DNA of 64,000 bases from Paenibacillus rhizosphaerae (GTDB taxonomy: Bacteria; Bacillota; Bacilli; Paenibacillales; Paenibacillaceae). The first letter of the stretch is position 1. The number at the start of each line of letters is the position of its first letter. Positions 45,127-53,424 of this stretch are shown one piece after another. Location: contig NZ_JACHXJ010000001.1 in assembly GCF_014192015.1 (NCBI RefSeq), forward strand, positions 992,001-1,056,000. Reading direction: 5' to 3'. The position numbers and the translations under genes were made by a program. The notes beneath the pieces are model-generated. The model made no database searches. It saw only the letters and a list, made by a program, of their open reading frames with translations, and was not told the DNA's origin.

Positions 45127-47520
45127 TTGGTGAAACGGCTGCTTCGTCCGCTTGGAATCGGTCATCTGCGAAGCGTGTGGATGACGATGCTGATTTCCAA
45201 TCTGGTTCTGCTGCTCATCCCGGTCTCGATGGGAGCCTTCTTGTACACCAAAGTCGAAGCAAGTTTGGAAAGCGGTGCCAACCGTTCCAATCAAGCGATG
45301 CTGGAGCAGCTCAAGCTGTCCCTGGACAGCAAATTAAGCGAAGTGGAAAAGCTGGCCCAGCAGATCATTTTCGATCCGAAGCTGGAGTATCTGCTCAAAC
45401 TGGATCAGGATGCGGACGGTCCCGACCGGTACCAGTTCATCGAATTTATGCGGAACACGATGTCAAGACAGGGGAGCCTGACGAACTTTATCCTGGATTA
45501 CTATGTCTATTTCCGCAACAGCGATCTGGTGCTGAGGCCCGGGCTTCTCACCGATTCGCACAAATTTTACGATATGTATTACAGCTATCAGGGCATGAGT
45601 TACGACCGCTGGCGGGAAAGCATGCTCACAAGCTTCCATACGATGGATTACCTTCCATCCGCCACGCTGCTGCGCACCGCCGAGTATGATCCGATGCAGA
45701 GCATTGAGAAAACGCCGCTGAACGTCATTACCTTCGCCCAGTCGCTTCCCGGGCGGGACCGGCGCGATATTACGGGGACCTTCGTCATTCTGATCGACGA
45801 GAGTCAGATTAAGGAAATGTTTGCCCAGATTGAATCCGCGAGCGACAGCTCGATCTACATCGTGAATTCGGACGGCCGCACGATCATGGCGACGGACCGC
45901 CAGCCGCTGCCGGGCGAATTATTGTCCCGGATCACCGGTACCGGCGGGTTGTTCAACCAAACGATTCATGGCGATCAGAAAATGGTATCGTATACCTCAT
46001 CGGAAAAAGAAGGTTGGAAATACGTGCTCGTGACGCCCAAAAGCGTCTTCATGCAGCAGATCATTCTGATCAAGCAGTGGGCGCTGATCCTGTTCGCCCT
46101 TTATCTGGCCGTGGGGCTGACCGCATCCTTCATCTTCGCTTACCGAAATTACAGTCCGCTGCGCAAAACCGTCAATGCCATTCTCAGGGGCAATGAATGG
46201 AACGGCAGGCCGCAGGTCAACGAATACGAGCTGATTTTGCAGTCCATTGAAGGCTCCCTGCATACCGAAAAAAATTTACGCAGCCTGCTCGCCCAGCAGA
46301 CGCCCGTCATCCGCTCCAACTTCCTGCTCCGCCTGCTCCGCGGGCAGAAGGATGTCGATGCGTCCCGGGAAGGCGGCCAGTCGCTGCGGTTTATGGATAT
46401 TACGTTCGTCAGTGACGACTTCTCGGTTATTGTCGTCCAACTGGACAGCATTGCAAGGTTCAACGCGGAGCCGAGCGAGGAGCAGTGGGCGCTCGCCCGT
46501 TTTATCGTATCCAATATCGGCACGGATCTGATCGAGTACCCGCACAAGGCGTTTGCCGTTGAGCTGGACCGGGACCGGGTGGCGATCGTGTGCAATTTTG
46601 CCGCGGAACAAGCCGAGGGCGCCGAGAAGGTGACCCGTGAGCTGGCGACAGCACTCAAAAGCATGATCGAGGAACGCTTCAAGATCGATGTTACGGTGGC
46701 GGTGGGCCTGCCTCACAGCGGTGCGAAGAGCATCAGCGAGAGCTATGCGGAAGCGGCGTCCGCCTTGGAGTTCCGGATTGTTAAGGGCGGCGGGACGATC
46801 ATTTATTTTCAGGATATTACGGATGTGCACTCCCACTATTACTACCCGGTCGATATTGAGGTACAGCTGATTAATTTCGTAAGAAGCGGCGACGCCGACC
46901 ATGCCCTGCAGCTGCTGGACACGATTTATGCCATGAATTTCGAGTCGGGCAGCATTACGCCGGAATACGGGAAATGCCTGTTCTTTAACATCACCAGTAC
47001 ATATTTAAAAATTATGAACGCCACAGGGATGGACCAAAATGATATTCTCGGACCCGATATCGATCTGGTGAAGGACATCTTCTCGTATGAAACGGCCGAA
47101 GGGATGCACAAACGGATGAAACGGTTGTATGAAATCCTGGCGGAAAGCATGGTTGCCGACAAAAGCGGCCACAGCGCGCAGCTTCTGCAGGACATGGATC
47201 AGTTCGTGGATGAGCATTTCACCGATTCGAACATGGGGCTTGGCATGGTGGCGGATCACTTCGACATGACGCCGCAGTACGTCTCGACCTTTTACAAAAA
47301 ACAGAGCGGGACCAATCTCAGCGACCGTATCGCCAAGAAACGGATTGAGCTTGCCAAACGCCATATGGCAGACAAGGAGTTCACAAACGCCCAAATCGCA
47401 CAATTGGTCGGATATACGAGCGACGTTGTCTTTATCCGGGCTTTTAAAAAGATCGAGGGCGTCACGCCGGGGAAATACCGGGAGCTGATGATGTCCTGCG
47501 TCTCGGATGAGACCGGGTGA
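45127..47520 (+). CDS. Membrane-bound AraC family regulator (YtdP-like)
   Basis: 797 residues, start at TTG 45127 or GTG 45130 behind GGTAGGGGGA. Two membrane helices (about 18-40 and 310-330) flank an extracellular sensor domain of about 270 residues. A cytoplasmic region follows, with a GGDEF-like but degenerate fold (VTRELATALKSMIEERFKIDVTVAVG) common in this class. The C-terminal AraC domain (MGLGMVADHFDMTPQYVSTFYKKQSG; FTNAQIAQLVGYTSDVVFIRAFKKIEG) binds DNA. It is a one-component membrane regulator that probably senses the sugar outside and activates the LplABC-type genes just upstream. Confidence 0.92.
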   Translation: MVKRLLRPLGIGHLRSVWMTMLISNLVLLLIPVSMGAFLYTKVEASLESGANRSNQAMLEQLKLSLDSKLSEVEKLAQQIIFDPKLEYLLKLDQDADGPDRYQFIEFMRNTMSRQGSLTNFILDYYVYFRNSDLVLRPGLLTDSHKFYDMYYSYQGMSYDRWRESMLTSFHTMDYLPSATLLRTAEYDPMQSIEKTPLNVITFAQSLPGRDRRDITGTFVILIDESQIKEMFAQIESASDSSIYIVNSDGRTIMATDRQPLPGELLSRITGTGGLFNQTIHGDQKMVSYTSSEKEGWKYVLVTPKSVFMQQIILIKQWALILFALYLAVGLTASFIFAYRNYSPLRKTVNAILRGNEWNGRPQVNEYELILQSIEGSLHTEKNLRSLLAQQTPVIRSNFLLRLLRGQKDVDASREGGQSLRFMDITFVSDDFSVIVVQLDSIARFNAEPSEEQWALARFIVSNIGTDLIEYPHKAFAVELDRDRVAIVCNFAAEQAEGAEKVTRELATALKSMIEERFKIDVTVAVGLPHSGAKSISESYAEAASALEFRIVKGGGTIIYFQDITDVHSHYYYPVDIEVQLINFVRSGDADHALQLLDTIYAMNFESGSITPEYGKCLFFNITSTYLKIMNATGMDQNDILGPDIDLVKDIFSYETAEGMHKRMKRLYEILAESMVADKSGHSAQLLQDMDQFVDEHFTDSNMGLGMVADHFDMTPQYVSTFYKKQSGTNLSDRIAKKRIELAKRHMADKEFTNAQIAQLVGYTSDVVFIRAFKKIEGVTPGKYRELMMSCVSDETG

Positions 47521-47530
47521 GCTGCAGGAG

Positions 47531-47559
47531 AAGGCAGGGGAACAGCCCTGCCTTTTTTT
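47531..47559 (+). terminator. Terminator of locus 2
   Basis: AAGGCAGGG (47531-47539) pairs exactly with CCCTGCCTT (47546-47554), followed by seven T in total. Confidence 0.9.
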
Positions 47560-47600
47560 GTTTTGTTCGAAAAACGGGTGGAAAAGCCCAGAAAAGCTGG

Positions 47601-47630
47601 TTGACATTCTTATCCATCCCTGAATATAAT
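47601..47630 (+). promoter_or_regulatory. Sigma-A promoter of the metal-ATPase gene
   Basis: TTGACA (47601-47606), 18-base spacer, TATAAT (47625-47630). Confidence 0.75.
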
Positions 47631-47647
47631 GTGCTTAACAAGTTTAT

Positions 47648-47667
47648 ATATGAATATATGCTCATAT
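47648..47667. promoter_or_regulatory. Candidate ArsR/SmtB-type operator
   Basis: ATATGA (47648-47653), 8-base spacer, TCATAT (47662-47667), just past the expected transcription start. AT-rich imperfect palindromes around ATGA/TCAT are typical for ArsR/SmtB metal sensors; the sensor encoded at 51072-51443 is the obvious candidate. Confidence 0.55.
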
Positions 47668-47697
47668 TATAGACGGGATTGGATCGGAGGCATCTAA

Positions 47698-49935
47698 ATG
47701 ACTGAAGCCGTCTCTAAAGTAAAGCGCGAGCTGCTGCTCGAGGGCCTGGATTGTGCAAACTGTGCGATGAAGATCGAGGATGGGGTCCGGAAAATGGACG
47801 GGATTTCTTCCTGCTCCGTAAATTTCGTCAAGCAGACGCTGACTTTTGAATCCTCCGAAGATCAGGGCCCATTGATATCGGAGATTACGAAGAAAATCAA
47901 AAAATTAGAGCCGCATGTCAGTGTGCGTGAGTTGGTTCCGAAAGCGGCAGGAAATCATCATCCCCAAAGTTCTCGCGGCCATCATCATGATGGGCACGTG
48001 AATGATCACGTTCATTCCCACGAAGCGGGCGGTCATTCGGATGATCATGCCGACGGCCATAATCATGGACATTCGCATGATCACGGCAGCTCGGGCATTC
48101 GGGTCATGTCGATCCGGCTGGCTGCGGGGGCGGTGATCACGGCGGCCGCGATGCTGCTGCCGGTCACGGGGTGGGCAGAGCTCGCCATGTTTCTGGCGGC
48201 TTATCTCGTTACCGGAGGAGACATCGTCGTGCAGGCGCTCCGCAACATCGTCAGAGGGCAGGTGTTTGACGAGTACTTCCTGATGTCGGTCGCGACGATC
48301 GGGGCGTTCTGCGTAGGGCAGTATCCCGAAGGGGTGGCCGTCATGCTCTTTTACCAGATCGGCGAAATGTTTCAGGGCATTGCGGTCAACCGTTCGCGCA
48401 AATCCATCAGCGCCATGATGGATCTCCGGCCGGATTATGCGAATCTGAAGACAGGGGACGGAACGAAACAGGTGACGCCGGAGGAAGTCCGGGTCGGCGA
48501 TACGATCGTCGTCAAACCGGGAGAGAAGATCCCGCTCGACGGTAAGGTGACCGCGGGCCGGTCGATGGCGGACACTTCAGCGCTGACCGGTGAGTCCGTG
48601 CCGCGTGAACTGGAAGCAGGCGATGAGGTGCTGAGCGGCTTCATCAACAAAAACGGCGTCCTTACGATCGAGGTGACCAAGATTTACGGCGAATCCACCG
48701 CGGCCAAAATTTTGGACCTCGTTCAAAACGCCAGCAGCAACAAGGCTCCCACCGAAAACTTCATCACGAAGTTCGCCCGTTTGTATACGCCGGTCGTCGT
48801 CATCGTCGCCCTGCTGCTTGCGCTCGTTCCACCGCTCGTGGTGAGCGGCGCGACGTTCTCCGACTGGATCTACCGGGCGCTGATCTTTCTCGTCATTTCG
48901 TGTCCCTGCGCGCTGGTCGTGTCGATTCCGCTCGGATTTTTCGGGGGGATCGGCGCCGCTTCGAAGGCGGGCATCCTGGTCAAGGGGAGCAATTACCTGG
49001 AAGCCTTAAATGATGTGAAATACGTCGTGTTCGACAAGACCGGGACGCTGACCAAAGGGACGTTCAAGGTGACCGAAACCCGCCCGGCCCACGACGGAAT
49101 CAGCCCTGAACAACTATTGGAATATGCGGCCTTCGCCGAACTTCATTCCAGCCATCCCATTGCCGAATCGATCAGGGAGGCCTACGGGAAAGACATGGAT
49201 GCGTCACGCATCCAGGACTACAACGAAGCGGCGGGACACGGCGTTCGCGTGAAATTGGACGGCGTGGATGTATTCGCCGGCAATGCAAAGCTGCTGAAAG
49301 AGGAAGGCATTGCGGCTCAGCAGCCGGATGCTCCGGGCACCGTCGTGTATGTGGCTGTAGACGGAAAGTACGCCGGATATCTGCTCATCTCGGATGAAGT
49401 GAAGGAGGATGCCGCGCAGGCGGTCGGCGCGCTTCAGAAGCGGGGTAAACAGACGGTAATGCTGACTGGCGATGCGCGCCCGGTGGCGGAGAAGGTCGGG
49501 AAGCTGCTTGGCGTCAGCGAGGTGCATGCCGAGCTTCTTCCCCAGGATAAGGTGGAGCATATGGAACGGCTGAGCCGGCTGAAGCAGCCCAAGGAGAAAA
49601 TCGCTTTTGTCGGGGACGGCATGAACGATACGCCGGTGCTGGCGAGAGCCGATGTGGGAATCGCGATGGGCGGGCTTGGATCGGACGCGGCCATCGAGGC
49701 GGCGGATATCGTCATTATGACCGATGAGCCGTCCAAGATCGTCACCGCGCTCGGCATAGCAGGACGTACGCGCCAAATCGTATGGCAGAACATCTTTTTT
49801 GCGCTGGCGGTCAAAGGGATCTTCCTGCTGCTTGGAGCCTTCGGCATCGCAACGATGTGGGAAGCCGTCTTCTCCGATGTCGGCGTCACCTTGCTGGCTG
49901 TATTAAACGCGATGCGGGTGTTAAAGCTGAAATAG
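47698..49935 (+). CDS. P1B-type heavy-metal ATPase (Zn/Cd/Co type, CadA/ZosA-like)
   Basis: 745 residues. N-terminal HMA domain with GLDCANC (Cys19, Cys22), then a His-rich stretch holding 16 His between residues 87 and 129, then the P-type ATPase core. The core has TGE (ALTGESVP), the membrane CPC motif at 402-404, the phosphorylated Asp446 in DKTGTLTKG, the HP motif in HSSHPIAES and the hinge GDGMNDTPVLARADVG. CPC with a single HMA and His-rich leader fits export (or uptake in the ZosA case) of Zn2+, Cd2+ or Co2+. It is monocistronic with its own promoter and candidate metal-sensor operator. Confidence 0.94.
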   Translation: MTEAVSKVKRELLLEGLDCANCAMKIEDGVRKMDGISSCSVNFVKQTLTFESSEDQGPLISEITKKIKKLEPHVSVRELVPKAAGNHHPQSSRGHHHDGHVNDHVHSHEAGGHSDDHADGHNHGHSHDHGSSGIRVMSIRLAAGAVITAAAMLLPVTGWAELAMFLAAYLVTGGDIVVQALRNIVRGQVFDEYFLMSVATIGAFCVGQYPEGVAVMLFYQIGEMFQGIAVNRSRKSISAMMDLRPDYANLKTGDGTKQVTPEEVRVGDTIVVKPGEKIPLDGKVTAGRSMADTSALTGESVPRELEAGDEVLSGFINKNGVLTIEVTKIYGESTAAKILDLVQNASSNKAPTENFITKFARLYTPVVVIVALLLALVPPLVVSGATFSDWIYRALIFLVISCPCALVVSIPLGFFGGIGAASKAGILVKGSNYLEALNDVKYVVFDKTGTLTKGTFKVTETRPAHDGISPEQLLEYAAFAELHSSHPIAESIREAYGKDMDASRIQDYNEAAGHGVRVKLDGVDVFAGNAKLLKEEGIAAQQPDAPGTVVYVAVDGKYAGYLLISDEVKEDAAQAVGALQKRGKQTVMLTGDARPVAEKVGKLLGVSEVHAELLPQDKVEHMERLSRLKQPKEKIAFVGDGMNDTPVLARADVGIAMGGLGSDAAIEAADIVIMTDEPSKIVTALGIAGRTRQIVWQNIFFALAVKGIFLLLGAFGIATMWEAVFSDVGVTLLAVLNAMRVLKLK

Positions 49936-49969
49936 CTGAACGAATCCAGTTTCGTGGTATTGGACATAA

Positions 49970-50000
49970 CGGGCGGTCCGCTGAAGTGCGGCACCGCCCG
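49970..50000. terminator. Hairpin between metal ATPase and cell-wall-binding protein genes
   Basis: CGGGCGGT-CCGC (49970-49981) pairs with GCGG-ACCGCCCG (49988-50000, one bulge). The T-run is weak; it probably ends both converging transcripts. Confidence 0.5.
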
Positions 50001-50021
50001 CTGCTGTTTGGGGAGCTCCTG

Positions 50022-50897
50022 CTAGTCCCCCGATATCCTTGTCACTTCTCCATAGCGCTGCAGCCTTCGCTCCACCTGTTTGGAGACCGCTTCCAGTGAA
50101 CCTGGAATGTAGATATTTGAACCGCCGTTTCGCTTTTCTAACGCCTGGAGGGTTTCCTTTGGAATGAAGAACCGCTTTACGAAAAGGATGGAGCCCTCGT
50201 TTTCTTGCAAAAGGCGGAGTGAAGAGGAGGAGAATGGCTTCTGCTCAAGGGGGAGCATGATCACGGCTCTGCTATATTTACCGGACAGCTGTGCCGTATA
50301 AGCGTCCACCGCTCCCGCCAGAGCTTCAGGCTTCGCAGCCTGTATCCGCTCGGTGCGGAAGCCCAGCCTGCGGAGCTGATCGACCACCCGCTGATGGATA
50401 TCGCCCGCTGCAATCACCTGTACTCCGCCTTGCGAAGCAAGTCCGGAAGGACGAAGCCGGGCAAGCTCGTTTAAAGTGGCCTCCGGTGTTACATATCTGC
50501 CTGTAAACAGCATGGTTCCGGACTTTGAAGAAAGCAGGAGGCGGCTTGCCGCAAATACGCCTGGGTTATTCTTGAAATCGGCCAGAATGACGACATCCGG
50601 GTTGTTATTTATGCTTCCGTCCGGCCATTGGGTTCTGGAAAACTGCACCGCGGCTTGTACGGGATCTTTTGCCAGCAGCATTGCCGATAAAAGGGATGGA
50701 TCCAGGGTGGGACTTCGATCCGTTTGACCGTCTTGCCCGTTTACAACGATAGGCTGCAGAAAAAGATCATTGCCGAATAACGTGCCGGCACGTTGTGCAT
50801 CAGCCGCTCCAGCGGGCGACACAAAGCACCAACCGGAGAAAACGGTTATCGAGAGGAAGAGGGACACGGAAAACAAGTTTCTGTTCATTCTGTTCAT
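50022..50897 (-). CDS. Secreted cell-wall-binding repeat 2 (CWB2) protein
   Basis: About 291 residues from ATG 50897 with AGGAGGCAG upstream; the in-frame extension to 51020 covers the terminator of the next gene and is not used. Signal peptide (LFSVSLFLSITVFSGWCFV, cleavage near AGA). Three CWB2-like repeats follow, each alternating a hydrophobic strand, a short loop and a helix. They include VQVIAAGDIHQRVVDQLRRLGF and, last, NIYIPGSLEAVSKQVERRL with the VTRISG end. CWB2 domains bind cell-wall teichoic-acid-type polymers, but here there is no catalytic partner domain. It lies next to an ArsR-type gene on the same strand. Confidence 0.75.
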   Translation of the reverse strand: MNRMNRNLFSVSLFLSITVFSGWCFVSPAGAADAQRAGTLFGNDLFLQPIVVNGQDGQTDRSPTLDPSLLSAMLLAKDPVQAAVQFSRTQWPDGSINNNPDVVILADFKNNPGVFAASRLLLSSKSGTMLFTGRYVTPEATLNELARLRPSGLASQGGVQVIAAGDIHQRVVDQLRRLGFRTERIQAAKPEALAGAVDAYTAQLSGKYSRAVIMLPLEQKPFSSSSLRLLQENEGSILFVKRFFIPKETLQALEKRNGGSNIYIPGSLEAVSKQVERRLQRYGEVTRISGD

Positions 50898-51018
50898 AAG
50901 GAGCTGCCTCCTGATCAATGGATTACTTGTTATCAGCATTGACCTTTTTCGGGGCCGGCAATCCTTGATTTTTCTCAGGAGGAAAAAGAGGTGGTGCGTC
51001 GGAGGTCCCGCATAAGCC

Positions 51019-51057
51019 AAAAAAAAGAAAAGATCCTTCTGCCTGAGGCAGAGGATC
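51019..51057 (-). terminator. Terminator of the ArsR gene
   Basis: On the minus strand GATCCTCTGCC and GGCAGAAGGATC form a stem (51057-51032, one bulge) followed by a T-rich tail with a run of eight T. Confidence 0.8.
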
Positions 51058-51071
51058 CTGGGTTAGAATGT

Positions 51072-51443
51072 TTATCCATGCTGGGTATGCTGCAGCGTCT
51101 GCAGGAAAATCTGTTCGATGTGGGTATCGTCAAGCGAGTAATAGGCTGTTTTGCCTTCCTTGCGGCGTTTGACGATCCGCAAATTGCGCAAATACCTCAG
51201 CTGGTGGGACACCGCGGATTGGCCCATGCCAAGCAGGGTGGTCAGGTCATGCACGCACAGCTCTCTTTGCAGCAGCGCGTCGATCAGCTTGACCCGCGTG
51301 GGATCACTGAAGGCTTTAAACCAATCGGCGACCTGCGAGGCAGCTTGATCATCGATCAGCGCTTCTTTGATTCTGCCCAATTCATTGTCTGAGCCCGTGC
51401 AGGTTGCGTCGCATTCCTGTGACGGATGGATGGACTGTTCCAT
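51072..51443 (-). CDS. ArsR/SmtB family metal-sensing repressor
   Basis: 123 residues from ATG 51443 with AAAGGTGATT upstream. Short N-terminal tail with two Cys (ECDATC), then the winged helix (VADWFKAFSDPTRVKLIDALLQRELCVHDLTTLLGMGQSAVSHQLRYLRNLRIVKRRKEGKTAYYSLDD, in parts) with ELCVHDL at the alpha3 metal-site position. The C-terminal helix is His-rich (DDTHIEQIFLQTLQHTQHG), matching the alpha5 zinc site of SmtB/CzrA-type sensors. It probably lets go of DNA on binding Zn, Cd or Co. The P-type ATPase 1.1 kb away is its likely target. Confidence 0.9.
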   Translation of the reverse strand: MEQSIHPSQECDATCTGSDNELGRIKEALIDDQAASQVADWFKAFSDPTRVKLIDALLQRELCVHDLTTLLGMGQSAVSHQLRYLRNLRIVKRRKEGKTAYYSLDDTHIEQIFLQTLQHTQHG

Positions 51444-51628
51444 GGTAATCACCTTTCTGTGAAAATCCGGAATAAAGGTTAGATACATGTATTATATCAA
51501 AACGCCGCCTTAAACGGAATAATTACTGTTAAGAAAATGTCCATGCCCGCAGCACAGGTCTGCCATGATCGGGCAGGCACGCGACCGTCTGCGAAGTTCG
51601 TCTGAAATGATATATCCGGCAAGCGGCA

Positions 51629-51637
51629 TGGTATACT
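51629..51637 (+). promoter_or_regulatory. Extended -10 promoter of the PCYCGC lipoprotein gene
   Basis: TG-G-TATACT (51629-51637), about 35 bases before the ATG; no clear -35. Confidence 0.4.
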
Positions 51638-51673
51638 ATGTAAAATGGACAACACCCAAAGGGGAGATACATA

Positions 51674-52195
51674 ATGATGTACAGTAAAGCAAGGCTGTCT
51701 GTGCTCGGGATCGTCCTGGGCGGACTGCTGGTATCCGGCTGCTCGGATAAGGGCAGCCCGGAATCGGCGGAGCAGACGATGCAGCACGAGCACGGAGCGC
51801 ATCAGCAGATGGCTGCAAACGGCGACCTTCAGGAGACGACCAGCGGGAAGGAGCAGCTTCCTTCATTTCTGCAGCCGGCAAGCGATACCGTCAGAACGGC
51901 CTATATGGCGGCAGCCGGTGTCAAAGAAGTGCTCAGCCAAATTCCATGTTACTGCGGCTGCGGGGAAAGTGCCGGACACAAGAGCAATTTGAACTGCTTT
52001 ATTAAAGAAGTCAACCCGGACGGAAGCGTGGTATGGGACGATCACGGCACCCGCTGCGGCGTGTGTGTCGAGACGGCGCTTACGGCAGCTTCGCTAGCCA
52101 AAGAGGGCAAAAGCGTGAAGGAGATTCGCGGCATCATCGACCAGACGTATTCCAACGGGAAATACGCGGCGCCGACGCCAACGCCGGCAGTATAG
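51674..52195 (+). CDS. PCYCGC-motif lipoprotein
   Basis: 173 residues, GGGGAG ribosome site; ATG 51674 or 51677. Signal peptide with lipobox LLVSGC (Cys23). A His/Gln-rich linker (QHEHGAHQQ) precedes the conserved core: IPCYCGCGESAGHKSNLNCFI (Cys92, 94, 96, 108) and HGTRCGVCVETA (Cys128, 131). Six Cys plus His102 and His124 suggest a bound metal or redox centre. The family is conserved in Bacillota and its function is unknown. It faces a metal-resistance cluster, so a role in metal binding at the outer membrane face is a reasonable guess. Confidence 0.88.
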   Translation: MMYSKARLSVLGIVLGGLLVSGCSDKGSPESAEQTMQHEHGAHQQMAANGDLQETTSGKEQLPSFLQPASDTVRTAYMAAAGVKEVLSQIPCYCGCGESAGHKSNLNCFIKEVNPDGSVVWDDHGTRCGVCVETALTAASLAKEGKSVKEIRGIIDQTYSNGKYAAPTPTPAV

Positions 52196-52234
52196 ATAAC
52201 ACCATCCCTTGGCGGGCGAACAGGTGAGCATGAC

Positions 52235-52277
52235 AAAAAACAGTCCCGGCCGTGATATCGGCCGGGACTGTTTTTTT
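52235..52277. terminator. Bidirectional terminator, lipoprotein and aldo/keto reductase
   Basis: AACAGTCCCGGCCG (52239-52252) and its exact complement (52259-52272) around TGATAT, with A-run before and T-run after. It overlaps the end of the reductase gene. Confidence 0.92.
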
Positions 52278-53265
52278 AATGAGGCTGTGATTCATCCGCA
52301 GAGCTGTGGATGTCACTTGCTTCCCGCTGCATTTCCGGCGTCCAAGACCAGTCGCTGATCTGCGCGGCATCCGTCACATGATGCACTTTGCTGGCTCCAA
52401 TGATGGCCGCTGTGACCGCGGGCTGATTGAGCACCCACGACAGTGCGTATTGGGAAAGGCTGACCTCGTATTGATCGGCAAGCACCCCGTATTTTTTGAC
52501 AAGCTTATAATTCCGCTCGGTAAAATACTGCTGCAGCGGCTTCTCACCGCTGGCGGCACGGCTCTCCGGCGGGGCATCTCCCGGCGCTTTGTATTTGCCG
52601 GAGAGCATCCCGCGGGCCATTGGACTGTATACCATGACGCCGACGTCCTCCGTGGCGCAGAACGGCAGAAGCTCCTGTTCGATTTCCCGGGAGAGCAGGT
52701 TGTACTGGGGCTGCACGGAAATGAACCTTTCGAGGATCATCCGTTCGCTGATCGCATGAGCTTTGGCAATCTGCCATGCGGCATAGTTGGAGCAGCCAAT
52801 ATACCTTACTTTTCCCTGACGAACGAGGTCGTCCAGAGCCCGCAGCGTTTCTTCCAGCGGCGTGTGCGGGTCGAAAATATGTACCTGGTACAGGTCGATA
52901 TAATCCGTCTGAAGGCGGCGCAGCGACTTATCGACTTCGCGCAGAATATGGGTCCGCGACAATCCGCTGTCATTTTTCCCGAACCCCGACCGGATGCCCA
53001 CTTTTGTAGCCAGAACCACCTGATCCCGTCTGCCCTTAAGGGCACGGCCGATAATCTCCTCGCTTTCGCCTGTCCCGTGCGGAACGTCGGCATCCTGCCC
53101 CTTGCCGTAATAGTTGGCGGTGTCGATAAAATGGATTCCCTGGTCGATCGCATGATCCAGGATCCGCACCGACGCTTCCTCATCGATCCATCTTCCAAAA
53201 GCCATCGTGCCCAGGCAAAGATTAGATACTTCCAAGCCTGTGCCGCCCAATCTGCGGTACTTCAT
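52276..53265 (-). CDS. Aldo/keto reductase
   Basis: 329 residues. NADPH-dependent TIM-barrel oxidoreductase: catalytic tetrad Asp48, Tyr53 (FIDTANYYG), Lys88 (VVLATKVG) and His129 (IDLYQVHIFDP), with the cofactor-binding end ALSWVLNQPAVTAAIIGASK. Close in pattern to YhdN/YccK-type potassium-channel-beta-like reductases that act on aldehydes. It stands alone between convergent and divergent neighbours. Substrate unknown. Confidence 0.93.
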   Translation of the reverse strand: MKYRRLGGTGLEVSNLCLGTMAFGRWIDEEASVRILDHAIDQGIHFIDTANYYGKGQDADVPHGTGESEEIIGRALKGRRDQVVLATKVGIRSGFGKNDSGLSRTHILREVDKSLRRLQTDYIDLYQVHIFDPHTPLEETLRALDDLVRQGKVRYIGCSNYAAWQIAKAHAISERMILERFISVQPQYNLLSREIEQELLPFCATEDVGVMVYSPMARGMLSGKYKAPGDAPPESRAASGEKPLQQYFTERNYKLVKKYGVLADQYEVSLSQYALSWVLNQPAVTAAIIGASKVHHVTDAAQISDWSWTPEMQREASDIHSSADESQPH

Positions 53266-53424
53266 GACGGTCAGCCTCCCATCTTGATTTGGTATCAGGC
53301 ATTATAACAGCACAGCCGGACAGGGTCAACGCAGGGCTGTGCAGGAATCCGGTGTAAGCGGAAACAAAATGCTTGAAATTGCTATGTCGCTGCGGTACGT
53401 TTGTAACGAAAGGGGTGTGAAACC

